Notes: a model not told the origin generated them from the letters alone. A DNA stretch of 64,000 nucleotides from an uncultured Alphaproteobacteria bacterium (GCA_947054455.1 CAMRWN010000002.1:83976-147975), one strand, 5' to 3'; positions 1 to 10,297 are shown, numbered from the stretch's first letter. Made by a program: numbers and translations.

Positions 1-90
1 CAGCCGTTTAGAATGCTGCCGGAAAACGAATTTGCAAAGTGGGAAAAGATTCAGCTGACGTTTTATCCGACCCAGGGCAAGGTCATGTAA
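1..90 (+). CDS. 3' end of an unidentified protein (partial)
   Basis: Frame 1 is open from the first base to a TAA at 88-90 and encodes 29 residues ending YPTQGKVM. No start lies in the window, so this is only the C-terminus of a gene that begins to the left. The fragment is too short to assign to a family. It is followed by the rnpB terminator, which faces it from the other strand. Confidence 0.6.
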   Translation, partial: QPFRMLPENEFAKWEKIQLTFYPTQGKVM

Positions 91-109
91 TTCAATGAAT
101 TTTTGCAAT

Positions 110-135
110 AAAAACACCGCCCCCGCAGGGGCGGC
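110..135 (-). terminator. rnpB terminator
   Basis: On the minus strand a 7-bp GC stem (117-123 with 128-134, loop CGCA) is followed by a T-rich run. It lies directly 3' of the RNase P RNA. Confidence 0.75.
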
Positions 136-136
136 T

Positions 137-463
137 CGCAGATAAACGATAAGCCGGATTCTGTTCTGCCAAGGCCCAGTTTTTTCACAACCAAGCCAAG
201 GTAGCGAGCATAATTAATCTGCATAATGTGTTGCCACAGAATGTCAAGCCTTCTACCCGTTCCTAAACCTGGGACTGGTAAGCGGAACCTATTTGAAGTT
301 GCTGCGCATAGAGATTGCCCGTTTCACTCGAACTGAATCGATTCGTCTCTGTTGCTCTAATCGTCGGGTTGCCCCGCCCGGTCGTTAGCCGGTATGCTGT
401 CCCATGCAGTCCGGACTTTCCTCCGCCCCCGGTTGGGGACGGCTATGCTCTGTTCATCTTGCG
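137..463 (-). ncRNA. rnpB: RNase P RNA (class A)
   Basis: Read on the minus strand, the segment carries the conserved RNase P blocks: the 5' GGAGGAAAGTCCGGACT region at about 418-402, an internal ACGGGTAGAAGGC-like block, and the 3' end AGAACAGAATCCGGCTTATCG. The ends can pair as P1 (CGCAAGATGAAC with GTTTATCTGCG), which sets the boundaries at about 463 and 137. The RNA is the catalytic subunit of RNase P, which trims tRNA 5' ends. The protein partner rnpA is not in this window. Boundaries are accurate to a few bases. Confidence 0.93.
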
Positions 464-609
464 GGGGATATACTATCACTAAAATAGTTTAATTCAAACA
501 TTTTTTCGGCCGTATGTCAGATTTGTTGAAAAATCTTGTCTTTTTTTCTTGTATGCATGTTGGCTTTTTTTGTAGGATAACTAGCAAAAGAGAAAAAGAA
601 GTGGGGAAT

Positions 610-3600
610 ATGGCTAAAATTTGGCGTTTTTGCGCGCTTTTATGCGTGTCGTTTTTTGTCGGCAATGCATTTGCCGCGGGGTATAGCTGTCCCAGTTATA
701 AGAAATATACCAAATGTTCGACCGGTTATTATATGACGGCCAGTTCATCGTCTACCACATGCAATGCTACACCGGCGGCGGGAAACGCATGCCGTCCGTG
801 TTCGGTTATGGGTTCGAATTATATTTGCGATGGCGGAACTGCATGTCCGAAATTGAACACCATAAATATAGCATTGGATAAAAACGGCGGAACAGGCACC
901 GGTCCGGTGATGCGTTTATGCACGCCGGGGGCCACATGTGCGCTGCCGCAATGGGATGCAACGACCAATAATATAACCAAGGCCAACATGGTATTCAAAG
1001 GATGGGCGACATCCCGCACGGCGACAACCGGCGTGTTTTCAATAACCGCGCCGTCAAGCAGCACGACGTATTATGCGGTGTGGGGTGCATGTACGGCCTG
1101 TGCCCCGGGTGCCGGCGCCAACTGTACGATGTCTGTAAAGGACAACGTCTGTTCTTATTCGACCAGCTGTAAAACCGGATACAGCAGCCTTGCAAACAGT
1201 GGCAAGTACAACCCCAGCTGTACGCCGAATATTTATACAATCACGCTGAACGTCAACGGCGGAACCGGCGGTGATGCCACGGTATATGAAAAATATGCGA
1301 CGGCATGGTCCAAGACGAACTTTGGCACAACCGTAACCAGTGTTGCAATTCCGACGAAATCAGGCAGTGTATTCAACGGTTATTTCAGCGCCAGCAGCGG
1401 TGGCACCAAATATATACAGGCGACAGGCGCCCTGCCGGCAAACACGACGTTTACCAATAATCAAACGCTGTTCGCGCAGTATAGTGCATGCACGGCCTGC
1501 AGCAAGGGAACGGGTGTCGCATCGTGCAACGTTTCGGTCAGTGCCAACAAATGTACGTACAGCGCGACCTGTAGCTCCGGATACAGCACTCCTACATGCA
1601 CGGCGGCCGGTGCCTGCAGTTGTACGGCCAACAAATACACCGTTTCGTTTAATGTGAACGGTGGGTCTGGTGGACAGTCTGCGGCGGTCAGCGCGACATA
1701 CGGTTCTGCTATGCCGACAATCAGCACGACGGCGCCTACCCGCACCGGATATACCTTTATGGGTTGGTACGACAATGCGACGTATACCAGTGGTACCCAG
1801 TACTATAATGCGGCTGGCGCATCCGCACGCACATGGAACAAGACGGCGGCGGCAACCCTGTATGCCGGATGGAAGGCAAATACATACAGCTGTGCCGCGG
1901 GCCAGTATTTGAACACGACCGCATGCAAGGACTGTGAGGCAGGATATAAGTGCAATGCCGCCAAGACATATACCTATAATGGTTCTGTCCAGGGCAGAAC
2001 AGTGTGTTCCGGCACAAACGAATACCAAGATGCAACCAAGCAGACGACGTGTAAATCCGTGCCTGACGGTAAATATAAAAACGGCAATACCGCGGTTCAA
2101 AACTGTGGCGCCGGGTATTTCTGTAAATCCGGTGTGCGAACGCCGTGCAGCGGCCTGGGGACCGGATATACGACAACCGAAACAACTGCTGCAACAAATA
2201 CGCGGTGCTATCTGCCTGTGGGTGCCGGCAAGGTACGCAGCGGAACCAGTGGTACGACCCTGACCACGTGCAATCCGGGAACATTCAAGGCCGCGCATAA
2301 TGCGTATTACGGCACATCATATTCTTGTGAAAATTGCACAGGGCGTACAAAGTACAGCGGCGCCGGCGCCGGCGCCTGCAGCGATGTTGGGTCTGGATAT
2401 TATACGACTGGATGCAACACCAGCGGAAATAATTGCACAGGACGCACCCAGTGTACCGGTTCGACATATTGCAGTGCTGGTATAAAAAATAACTGTCCCA
2501 CGGCCGAGAGCGGATGGACACTTGGCACTGGCACGGGCTGGACGGCACGAACCAGCTGCTTTGAAACACGCGCGGCGACGGCGGTATCGACATACTGCAG
2601 CGCCGGTCAGTTGAAAAAGAACGCGCCGGCGTCCGGCGCATGGCCGACAGCGGCAACAATATCAACCTCATTCCAGGCCAAACCCGGATCCATAGTCAGC
2701 GGCCAGACATGTACGCAGTGCACATCTGGAAGCTATAGTGCCGGCGGAAACGCGACGTCATGTACGGTATGCCCAGCGGGTTCTTCTGGCGCTTCAATAG
2801 GAACATGGACAGAGGAAGGCACAACCGGCGCTACAAGGATAGGCCAATGTTTGGCGCACGGGGTGCCATTTACCGGCACGACCGGCAGCGGCACGCAACG
2901 TTGTTATTACACCAGTGGCAGCGGTACCTCTGCGGTCTATTCAACCGGGTGTCATTTCCAAAAATATGAAACATGCATAGCCGGTTATCAGATGACGTAT
3001 AATGGTGCGTATGACGGCACGCCAAAGGAAAAAAATGCATGTACGGCATGCGCGGCTGGGACATATAAATCGGCCGCTGGTACAGTCAGCTGCAGTGCCT
3101 GCTCTGGTTCTTTGCAGTATCAGAACGAAACGGGAAAATCATCGTGCAAAAATGTTGACAGTGGATACTATAAATTGAGCAATTCCGCGCAGCAGCAATG
3201 CCCGGCGAATTATCGCAATGGTACTGCCGCCACCAGCGAGGCCGGCTGTCAGACAAAGTGTGCGGCGGGTTCGCGCGTAGCGACGGCCAAGGCGGCATGC
3301 GCTGCGATTACAACCGGGAATATATATATGTTGGCCCATTCCGTGAAATACGGCGCCACATCCCCGGCGGCGGCGACGTGTCCGAGCGGATATGCCATTG
3401 CCGGCACAACCCAGGCCGACCATGATCAGAAAAGCGACTGTAAGACAACCTGCAACGGTGGAAATCGTGTCGCATCGGTTGACGCGGCCTGCACCCAGAC
3501 GCCAAAGGGTGTGTTTATTGCGCGGCACACGGTCAGCGCGGGCAGCACATCGCCTGCGGCCACACAATGCCCGGCCAATTCATATTGTCCGGCGGGTTCA

Positions 3601-5349
3601 GGGGCGGCGACGGCGTGTTCAACGCTGGGGCTGTATGTAAACAGTCCGGCCGGCTCGGGGGCGAATACGGATTGCTATCTGACGACAACGGCGGGTAAAT
3701 ATCTGGCGGCCAAAACGGATACGGCCCAAACGACATGCGGCATGTATGACTATTGCCCGGCGACCAAGCTGAATTATCCCAATGTCGGTGGCAATATTGC
3801 ATGCCCGGATGCAAAAACGCATGCCCGCACAACATATCCTGCGGATTACTATAACCCGACTGTTGTTCCGGCACCAATCAATCAGAATTGGGGAACCGGA
3901 AAGAGCGCGATAACCCAGTGTGCTGCGCTTTATTACGGAATTAAAAATGCGCGTGGCTCGTTTAATGTTGAAACGACAACCTATAATACGGCAACGCAAA
4001 AATATGATATAGGCGGGAACAGACATTATGTGTCGGTAAATGCCGGGTATTATGTCAAGGACAGAATTTTGGATACGTATTGCAATAATAAATCTAAGAA
4101 TATGTTGTATATAAATGCGGAACCGTGTCCGGCCGGATCGTATTGCCCGGGGTATTCATCAATGCCGTTATGTTCCAGCGGAACATATAATACATCGTTC
4201 GGTGCGACGACCTGTGTGGCGGGTTCGTACAGCGCCGCGGGCGCCAGCGTGTGTACGCCATGCGGCGCGGGTAAAACCGGTGCGGCCGGCGCCACCGCCG
4301 CCAGCGCATGCACCGCCTGTACGGCGATAACAAATCTGAGTACATGGGCCGCTCCGACGTGGAACACAAACAACACGATGAGCAATCTTTGCACCGTGGG
4401 TACATGCAACGGGTCTTCGTACAAGAATGGCAACACATGTCCGGGATGTCCCAACAATTACGGCGCAAATACCGCCACGGGTAAAACAGCCATATCCCAG
4501 TGTCAGACATCATGCAATGCCGGGTATGCGGTTCAGACCGCGAACAAAGCGTGCGAAATAGTCGCCAGCGGTTATCAGCCCGGCACGCACAAGGTTGCCT
4601 ATGGTTCCAAGACGCCAACCGCCGCGGACAGCACCAGTCCGACCGCCGGTAAATGGTACAGTTGCCCGGCCAGTTATGCCGCCACCGGCGCCGCGGCCAC
4701 GGACCATGATGCACGCACGGACTGCAAAATTTCGTGCAGTGCCGGCACGCAGGTCGCCACCGCAAATGCGGCATGTACAACGCCGAATACCGCTGATTGG
4801 TATACGAACGCCCACACGGTCAATGCAGGGTCCAAATCAACCGTTTCCAGTTGCCTTGCAGCCAAGGGTTATCACAACAGTGGCAACACGGCGGCAAACC
4901 ATGCTGGCGTTGCATCGTGCAAGACGACGTGCAACGGCGGCCAGTATGTCGCCACCGCCGGTGCGGGATGTGTCGCGGTCGGAACGGGGTATTATTGCGC
5001 GGGCGGAACGGTTGCACAGAATGCAACGCTGGCGCGTACGGCGTGTACAAACGGCCCGGCGAATTCCGCGTACACCGGCGGCGCCGCGTCAAATGCATGT
5101 CCGTGGTCGTGCAATTCCGGATATGGACAGACGTCCGCAAACCTGTGCGCGCAGTACTGTGCGGCGGGCATCACCGAATTGCGTCTGGGCAACGGTGTTG
5201 TGGTTCCGCTGTATGCGGCCAAGCAGACCGAACATGCAATCCACGTCGGATACGACGGCAAGGTGTGCTATGGCAGTCTGGCTGGTGGCGCCGCCGCGTC
5301 GGCCCTGAATGTGAACATGGGCGGGACAACGTATCACACCATTAAATAA
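610..5349 (+). CDS. Giant Cys-rich secreted protein with InlB-type repeats
   Basis: This encodes 1579 residues from ATG 610, chosen because a signal peptide starts there (MAKIWRF then a hydrophobic core ending NAFAA). An upstream ATG at 514 is in frame but would bury the signal. Three InlB B-repeat/Flg_new-like units lie at about residues 84-157, 208-290 and 343-425 (NGGTG... GYxFMGWY... LYAGW). After them come more than a thousand residues of CxxC-rich modules of the kind C-x2-G-x-Y-C, resembling TNFR/ephrin-receptor-type Cys-rich repeats. The last ~55 residues (from LRLGNGVVVPLY) have no Cys pairs and look like a separate C-terminal domain. Likely exported and stabilised by disulfides. Surface or adhesion roles are inference. 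Confidence 0.8.
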   Translation: MAKIWRFCALLCVSFFVGNAFAAGYSCPSYKKYTKCSTGYYMTASSSSTTCNATPAAGNACRPCSVMGSNYICDGGTACPKLNTINIALDKNGGTGTGPVMRLCTPGATCALPQWDATTNNITKANMVFKGWATSRTATTGVFSITAPSSSTTYYAVWGACTACAPGAGANCTMSVKDNVCSYSTSCKTGYSSLANSGKYNPSCTPNIYTITLNVNGGTGGDATVYEKYATAWSKTNFGTTVTSVAIPTKSGSVFNGYFSASSGGTKYIQATGALPANTTFTNNQTLFAQYSACTACSKGTGVASCNVSVSANKCTYSATCSSGYSTPTCTAAGACSCTANKYTVSFNVNGGSGGQSAAVSATYGSAMPTISTTAPTRTGYTFMGWYDNATYTSGTQYYNAAGASARTWNKTAAATLYAGWKANTYSCAAGQYLNTTACKDCEAGYKCNAAKTYTYNGSVQGRTVCSGTNEYQDATKQTTCKSVPDGKYKNGNTAVQNCGAGYFCKSGVRTPCSGLGTGYTTTETTAATNTRCYLPVGAGKVRSGTSGTTLTTCNPGTFKAAHNAYYGTSYSCENCTGRTKYSGAGAGACSDVGSGYYTTGCNTSGNNCTGRTQCTGSTYCSAGIKNNCPTAESGWTLGTGTGWTARTSCFETRAATAVSTYCSAGQLKKNAPASGAWPTAATISTSFQAKPGSIVSGQTCTQCTSGSYSAGGNATSCTVCPAGSSGASIGTWTEEGTTGATRIGQCLAHGVPFTGTTGSGTQRCYYTSGSGTSAVYSTGCHFQKYETCIAGYQMTYNGAYDGTPKEKNACTACAAGTYKSAAGTVSCSACSGSLQYQNETGKSSCKNVDSGYYKLSNSAQQQCPANYRNGTAATSEAGCQTKCAAGSRVATAKAACAAITTGNIYMLAHSVKYGATSPAAATCPSGYAIAGTTQADHDQKSDCKTTCNGGNRVASVDAACTQTPKGVFIARHTVSAGSTSPAATQCPANSYCPAGSGAATACSTLGLYVNSPAGSGANTDCYLTTTAGKYLAAKTDTAQTTCGMYDYCPATKLNYPNVGGNIACPDAKTHARTTYPADYYNPTVVPAPINQNWGTGKSAITQCAALYYGIKNARGSFNVETTTYNTATQKYDIGGNRHYVSVNAGYYVKDRILDTYCNNKSKNMLYINAEPCPAGSYCPGYSSMPLCSSGTYNTSFGATTCVAGSYSAAGASVCTPCGAGKTGAAGATAASACTACTAITNLSTWAAPTWNTNNTMSNLCTVGTCNGSSYKNGNTCPGCPNNYGANTATGKTAISQCQTSCNAGYAVQTANKACEIVASGYQPGTHKVAYGSKTPTAADSTSPTAGKWYSCPASYAATGAAATDHDARTDCKISCSAGTQVATANAACTTPNTADWYTNAHTVNAGSKSTVSSCLAAKGYHNSGNTAANHAGVASCKTTCNGGQYVATAGAGCVAVGTGYYCAGGTVAQNATLARTACTNGPANSAYTGGAASNACPWSCNSGYGQTSANLCAQYCAAGITELRLGNGVVVPLYAAKQTEHAIHVGYDGKVCYGSLAGGAAASALNVNMGGTTYHTIK

Positions 5350-5351
5350 TG

Positions 5352-5382
5352 CATGCCCCCAAACACGGGGGCATGTTTTTTA
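5352..5382 (+). terminator. Terminator of the Cys-rich protein gene
   Basis: A 9-bp stem CATGCCCCC/GGGGGCATG is followed by six T residues, 2 bases after the stop codon. Confidence 0.85.
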
Positions 5383-5439
5383 TGCGGCGGCGGATATTCG
5401 GACCGCAATCAAAAAATCGTTTTTTTAGGAAATATATGG

Positions 5440-5469
5440 TTGCCCTGCCCGGTTGTTTTTTGCTATTGT
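5440..5469 (+). promoter_or_regulatory. dnaE promoter (leaderless candidate)
   Basis: TTGCCC at 5440-5445 and TATTGT at 5464-5469 are separated by 18 bp, with an extended TGC before the -10. The ATG lies 7 bases after the -10, where transcription would start, and there is no Shine-Dalgarno. Confidence 0.5.
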
Positions 5470-5475
5470 GCGGGC

Positions 5476-8400
5476 ATGGAAAATCAATTCGTTCATCTTC
5501 GTTTGCATTCTCGTTTTTCTGTTGGCGCCAGCACCCTGCGTGTAAAGGATATTCCGGCGTTGTGTACGGCGGCGGGCATGACGGCGTGCGCCCTGACCGA
5601 CACCAATCTGATGTCCGGATGCGCCGAATTTTCCGATGTCATGCCAAAGGCCAAGGTGCAGCCGATTATCGGTGTGGAAATTTCACTGAATCATCATAAT
5701 GTCGACCCGAAAATCCTGCGGGCCGGCACTTTGTCCAAGTTGGTGCTGCTGGCGCAGAATCACGATGGTTATCTGAATTTGTGCGAATTGAACCGAATCA
5801 TGTACATGCGGCCGGACAACCATCATCTGGGGCCGTATATAACATTCGAAGAACTGGAATCGCATGCCGCGGGGCTGATTTGTCTGTCCGCGGCGCACAC
5901 CGGCGCCGTCGGCATGGCCGTGCTGAACAATCAGGAATCCCAGGCGCAGATTTACGCCAGGCGTTTTTTGGATATATTCGGCGACCGTTTTTATATTGAA
6001 ATTCAGCGCCACGGACTGGAAGATGAAATAAAGACCGAGCCGGCGTTTCTGAAAATTGCGCGTGAATTGGAAATTCCGATTGTCGCGACGAACGATGTGT
6101 GTTTCGCCGCCGGCAAAAATTACGAGGCGACAGACGCCTTGGGCTGTGTTCTGGGCCAGACGAAAATCATCGACCCGGAACGTCCGCGCAAATCGTCCGA
6201 GCAATATTTTAAATCAGGTGCGGAAATGGCCGAACTGTTTTCCGACCTGCCCGAGGCGATAGAAAACACCGTTGTCATTGCACAGCGCTGTGGATTTATG
6301 GTCAATGTCCATGAAAAGCCGCTGTTGCCGCGTTTCGGTCAGGATTTGGAAACCGAGTGCCAAATGCTGCGCGAAAACACGCTTAAAGGGCTGGCGGAAC
6401 GTCTGCGCCGGCACAACATCACAGACACCGCGCCGTATTACGAACAGGCGGAATTTGAATTGCAGGTCATTATCGGGATGGGCTTTCCGGGATATTTCCT
6501 GATTGTTGCAGATTATATCGAATGGTGCCGCAATAATGATGTTCTGACAGGGCCGGGACGCGGTTCGGGTGCGGGTTCCATTGTGGCGTGGGCGCTGGGG
6601 ATTACGCATGTGGACCCGCTGAAATACGGCCTGCTGTTCGAACGCTTTTTGAACCCGGACCGAATATCAATGCCCGACTTTGACGTTGACTTTGAACCCA
6701 CCGGGATTGAACGCGTGCTGGCATACATATGTGAAAAGTACGGGGCGGATTCCGTTTGCAGAATCATCACATTCGGCAGTCTGCAGGCGCGCGGCGCGGT
6801 TCGTGATATTGGGCGCGTATACGGCATGCCCTATTCCAAGTCGGACCGCCTGTCAAAACTGATTCCCCAGGATGCAAAAACATTAAAGGATGCCGTTGAC
6901 ACTTCGGCGGAAATTCAGGTTATTTTGCAGTCCGACGAAGATATGAACAAAGTTGTCAATATTGCCGAGGAATTAGAAGGCAGTCTGCGAAATCTGGGAC
7001 AGCATGCGTGTGGCGTCGTAATCGGCGACCGTCCCACGACAAATATTGCGCCCGTTTATCGCGACCCGGCCAACGCCCTGCCGTCGTGCCAGTATGACGG
7101 ACATTATTTGGAATCGGCGGGGTTGATAAAGTTTGACTTTCTGGGGTTGGAAACGTTGGTCGTGCTGAAATATGCAACACGCCTGATTCAGCAGACGCGC
7201 GGTATAAACATAGACCTGGACAAGATACCGGTCGACGACGCCAAGACCATGGACTTGTGGCAGCGCGGATTGACCGAAGGCATATTCCAATTTGATGCCC
7301 CGTTTGTTCAGCAGACCCTGCGCAAGATGCACCCGACCAGCTTTTTGGAAATATCCGCGCTTAACGCCCTGAACCGGCCTGGGCCCATCGCATTTATTCC
7401 ACAATTTATCGCCCGCATGCACGGCGAGGAGCCAATTGAATACGTTCATCCGCGCGCGGAATCGATTCTAAAAGAAACGTATGGCATCATCGTTTACCAG
7501 GAACAGGTTATGCAGCTGACGCGCGCGCTGGCCGGATTTACACGCGGCCAGTCTGACAACGTGCGCAAGGCCATGGGCAAAAAGATAATCAAGATGTTGG
7601 ACGAGCTGGAGGGTAAGTTTTACGAGGGTTGTGAAAAGGAAGGCACCCTGGACCGCGCCACCGCCAAGGATTTGTGGGAAAAGTTCAAGGAGTTCGCAAA
7701 ATACGCGTTTAACAAATCGCACGCAATCGCATATTCCATCGTTGCGAACCAGTGCGCCTATCTCAAGGCGAATTATACGCCGGAATTTTTGGCTGCATCG
7801 ATGTCCAGCAATTTGAACGACACGGACCAGCTGGCGATATTTGTAGACGATGCTAAATCGAATTTCGGAATACAAATTGTCGCCCCGGATATAAACCAGA
7901 GTGAATCCCTGTTCACCGTCAAGGACGGCAAGATAATTTATGGCCTGGCCGCAATCAAGGGTGTCGGTGCGGTGGCGACCGACGCGATTGTCGCCGAACG
8001 GAATGCGAACGGCAAATTCAAAAATTTGACGGATTTTGCAAAACGCTGCGCAAATATAATGAACAAGCGCATATTGGAAGCCTTTGCAAAAGTCGGTGTT
8101 TTGGATTCGTTGGAACCAAACCGTGCGGCCGTCTTTATGAATGCGGACATGATACTGGCATATGCGTCCAAGTCGCGCGACGGTGCGAATGCGTTGTCGC
8201 TGTTTGCGAACACGGTCGAAGACGATGTGTCCGAAGACCGGCTGCGCAGAAACCTGCCGCGGACGGATTCATGGACATTCGGCCAGCGGTTGGAAAACGA
8301 ACTGTCGGCGCTGGGGTTCTATATATCGGCGCATCCTTTGGACCAGTACAAGCATCTGATAGAACGCTCAAAGCTGGCGACCAGCGCGACGTTGGAAGTG

Positions 8401-8886
8401 CTGGGTGATAGAAAGCCGGTTCAGATTGCGGCCAATGTAAACTCGTTCGGGCGTCGTCGCACCAAGACCGGCAAGGATATGATAACAATAAATGCGTCGG
8501 ACAGTTTCGGAAACATTGACGCTGTTGCGTTCGGGGATGCGGCGGCGGAATTCGCGCAGATTCTGTCCAATGAAAATATCGTTTTGATTTCCGGCAAAAC
8601 GTCGAACCGCGACGACCGGGTTTCCGTGTTTGTCGATTCCATAATCCCGCTGGCGCAGTGGGTTGCGAAAATCGCCCGTCGAATCACGCTGAATATTTCA
8701 AATCCGTCAGTGCTGGCCGACGTGAAAAAGGCGTTGGCGGCATTGCCGCGCGGCACGACGCGCGTGGAATTGAACCTGCGTTCCGGGGACAAGGTGGCGA
8801 CCCTGGCGCTTAAGGGCGGCGTTGAACTGGGGCGCACGACTGCCGCTGATTTGGGCGCCCTGGGGATAAAGGTGGAAATAGAATAA
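5476..8886 (+). CDS. dnaE: DNA polymerase III subunit alpha
   Basis: The 1136-residue replicative polymerase catalytic subunit. ATG 5476 is chosen because the PHP domain starts at once (MENQFVHLRLHSRFSVGAST); upstream codons run into the previous gene's terminator. Palm-domain catalytic aspartates are D401 and D403 in the PDFDVDF motif, with a third likely at D554 in KFDFLGLET. The tau/beta-binding and helix-hairpin-helix regions follow, and an OB fold lies near residues 975-1070. Length is normal for DnaE1. It is followed by rsmH with a 1-base overlap (TAATG), so the two are probably co-transcribed. There is no error-prone dnaE2-type context. Confidence 0.97.
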   Translation: MENQFVHLRLHSRFSVGASTLRVKDIPALCTAAGMTACALTDTNLMSGCAEFSDVMPKAKVQPIIGVEISLNHHNVDPKILRAGTLSKLVLLAQNHDGYLNLCELNRIMYMRPDNHHLGPYITFEELESHAAGLICLSAAHTGAVGMAVLNNQESQAQIYARRFLDIFGDRFYIEIQRHGLEDEIKTEPAFLKIARELEIPIVATNDVCFAAGKNYEATDALGCVLGQTKIIDPERPRKSSEQYFKSGAEMAELFSDLPEAIENTVVIAQRCGFMVNVHEKPLLPRFGQDLETECQMLRENTLKGLAERLRRHNITDTAPYYEQAEFELQVIIGMGFPGYFLIVADYIEWCRNNDVLTGPGRGSGAGSIVAWALGITHVDPLKYGLLFERFLNPDRISMPDFDVDFEPTGIERVLAYICEKYGADSVCRIITFGSLQARGAVRDIGRVYGMPYSKSDRLSKLIPQDAKTLKDAVDTSAEIQVILQSDEDMNKVVNIAEELEGSLRNLGQHACGVVIGDRPTTNIAPVYRDPANALPSCQYDGHYLESAGLIKFDFLGLETLVVLKYATRLIQQTRGINIDLDKIPVDDAKTMDLWQRGLTEGIFQFDAPFVQQTLRKMHPTSFLEISALNALNRPGPIAFIPQFIARMHGEEPIEYVHPRAESILKETYGIIVYQEQVMQLTRALAGFTRGQSDNVRKAMGKKIIKMLDELEGKFYEGCEKEGTLDRATAKDLWEKFKEFAKYAFNKSHAIAYSIVANQCAYLKANYTPEFLAASMSSNLNDTDQLAIFVDDAKSNFGIQIVAPDINQSESLFTVKDGKIIYGLAAIKGVGAVATDAIVAERNANGKFKNLTDFAKRCANIMNKRILEAFAKVGVLDSLEPNRAAVFMNADMILAYASKSRDGANALSLFANTVEDDVSEDRLRRNLPRTDSWTFGQRLENELSALGFYISAHPLDQYKHLIERSKLATSATLEVLGDRKPVQIAANVNSFGRRRTKTGKDMITINASDSFGNIDAVAFGDAAAEFAQILSNENIVLISGKTSNRDDRVSVFVDSIIPLAQWVAKIARRITLNISNPSVLADVKKALAALPRGTTRVELNLRSGDKVATLALKGGVELGRTTAADLGALGIKVEIE

Positions 8887-9731
8887 TGAAACATGTACCG
8901 GTTTTATTAAATGCGGTGATGGGGACGCTGGGGGATGTGCGCGGCCGCACGATTATTGACGCAACATTTGGCGCGGGCGGATATACGCGCGCGTTTCTGG
9001 ATGCGGGTGCGAATGTGGTTGCATTTGACCGCGATCCAAATGTCGCGGCGGACGCCGCGGCGGTCGGGGCGCAGTTCGGCGACCGTTTTACGTTTATCCC
9101 ACGGCCGTTTTCAGTCATGTCGGAACTGGACGGGAAATATGACGCGGTGGTTTTTGATTTGGGCATTTCGTCCATGCAGATTGATGTTGCCGCGCGCGGA
9201 TTTTCATTCCGCGGGGATGGGCCGTTGGACATGCGCATGTCCGGTTCGGGTTTGTCGGCGGCGGAATTAATCGCTCAAACGCCCGCGCCGGAATTGGCGC
9301 GCATTCTGCGCGATTATGGCGATGTGAAGAAAGCAGCGCCGATTGCAGCCGCGATGAAGGAAAAACTGCCCCAGACAACATTCGGGCTTAAGGAACTGAT
9401 ATTCAATCCAAAAGATGTCGCACCGGTGTTCCAGGCGCTGCGCATCGCGGTTAATGATGAAATGGGCGAAATAAGGCGCGCATTGGCGGCGGTTCCGGAT
9501 TTGCTGGTACCGGGCGGAATGTGCATCTGCGTCAGTTTTCATTCGCTGGAAGACAGAATTGTAAAGAATATATTTCGCCAGTGGACGACCGCGCCCGGCG
9601 ACCCGCGTCTGCCACAGACGGCGGCGGCACCGTTTGCGGCGCTGCGGACGTGTACACCGACGGATGCGGAACTGGTGGTGAATCCGCGCGCGCGCAGCGC
9701 GCACATGCGCGGCGTTATAAAATCATATTGA
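8886..9731 (+). CDS. rsmH: 16S rRNA m4C1402 methyltransferase RsmH
   Basis: This 281-residue SAM-dependent enzyme N4-methylates C1402 in the ribosomal P site. The N-terminus HVPVLLNAVM and the SAM-binding DATFGAGGYTRAFL are typical, followed by FDLGISSMQID and the C-terminal CVSFHSLEDRIVKNIF block. Its ATG overlaps the dnaE stop by one base. In most bacteria rsmH (mraW) begins the dcw division cluster; here it follows dnaE and no mraZ, ftsL or ftsI is adjacent. Confidence 0.96.
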   Translation: MKHVPVLLNAVMGTLGDVRGRTIIDATFGAGGYTRAFLDAGANVVAFDRDPNVAADAAAVGAQFGDRFTFIPRPFSVMSELDGKYDAVVFDLGISSMQIDVAARGFSFRGDGPLDMRMSGSGLSAAELIAQTPAPELARILRDYGDVKKAAPIAAAMKEKLPQTTFGLKELIFNPKDVAPVFQALRIAVNDEMGEIRRALAAVPDLLVPGGMCICVSFHSLEDRIVKNIFRQWTTAPGDPRLPQTAAAPFAALRTCTPTDAELVVNPRARSAHMRGVIKSY

Positions 9732-9757
9732 CCCGCGTCCGGCGTTTTGTGTAGAAT
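9728..9757 (+). promoter_or_regulatory. Promoter upstream of the CPVC membrane protein gene
   Basis: TTGACC (9728-9733) and TAGAAT (9752-9757) are 18 bp apart. The next ATG, at 9791, has a good GGAAAGGAAGG ribosome site. Confidence 0.55.
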
Positions 9758-9790
9758 TCTGAGAGAATAAGGAAAGGAAGGCTTTATATC

Positions 9791-10297
9791 ATGAAAACAA
9801 TTGGAAAGACACTGTTGTTTGCACTTTGTGCGTTTGCGGCCCTGCCCGCTGCATGGGCGGTTTGCCCCGTTTGCACGGTGGCGGTTGGCGCCGGATTGGA
9901 AGGTGCGCGCCTGTTGGGTGTGGATGATGTTATAACCGGTATCTGGGCCGGCGGCCTGACATTGTCGCTGTTCTTTTGGACGGTTGGCTGGCTGAAAAAA
10001 CGCGGGGTAAAAAACGTATGGCTGCAGGTGGTTTTACCGTTTGTCGCATATTACGCCCTGCTGGCGATGGTCTATGCCATGCCGGGTATGGTTTTCGGTG
10101 CCAACACGCTGTGGGGTATTGACAAGTTTTTACTGGGGGTTGTCGTCGGAACCATCGCGTTTTATTTCGGCGCCCGCTGGTATGTTCGGATAAAGCGTGA
10201 AAATGGCGGTCATGCGCAGTTCGCGTTCCAAAAAGTTGTGGTGCCGCTGTCGTTTCTGTTGGTGGCGACGGCCGTATTCTGGTTGATTACAAAATAA
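9791..10297 (+). CDS. Membrane protein with an exported CPVC motif
   Basis: Encodes 168 residues. The N-terminal signal (LLFALCAFAALPAAWA) is followed at once by CPVCTVAVGAG, so the CxxC pair would sit at the outer face of the membrane. Three or four more hydrophobic helices follow (for example ITGIWAGGLTLSLFFWTVGW, a long one near residues 75-100, and the C-terminal VVPLSFLLVATAVFWLI). No catalytic family is recognised. From memory, close relatives with the same CPVCTVAVGAG start occur in CPR/Patescibacteria. It is 23 bp upstream of the next gene and probably co-transcribed with it. Confidence 0.75.
   Translation: MKTIGKTLLFALCAFAALPAAWAVCPVCTVAVGAGLEGARLLGVDDVITGIWAGGLTLSLFFWTVGWLKKRGVKNVWLQVVLPFVAYYALLAMVYAMPGMVFGANTLWGIDKFLLGVVVGTIAFYFGARWYVRIKRENGGHAQFAFQKVVVPLSFLLVATAVFWLITK

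Noticed and set aside
1360..5337. Long open frames on both strands inside the Cys-rich gene
   Set aside because: They are by-products of its biased, GC-rich codon pattern. The sense frame has the signal peptide, domain repeats and a terminator; the others have none.
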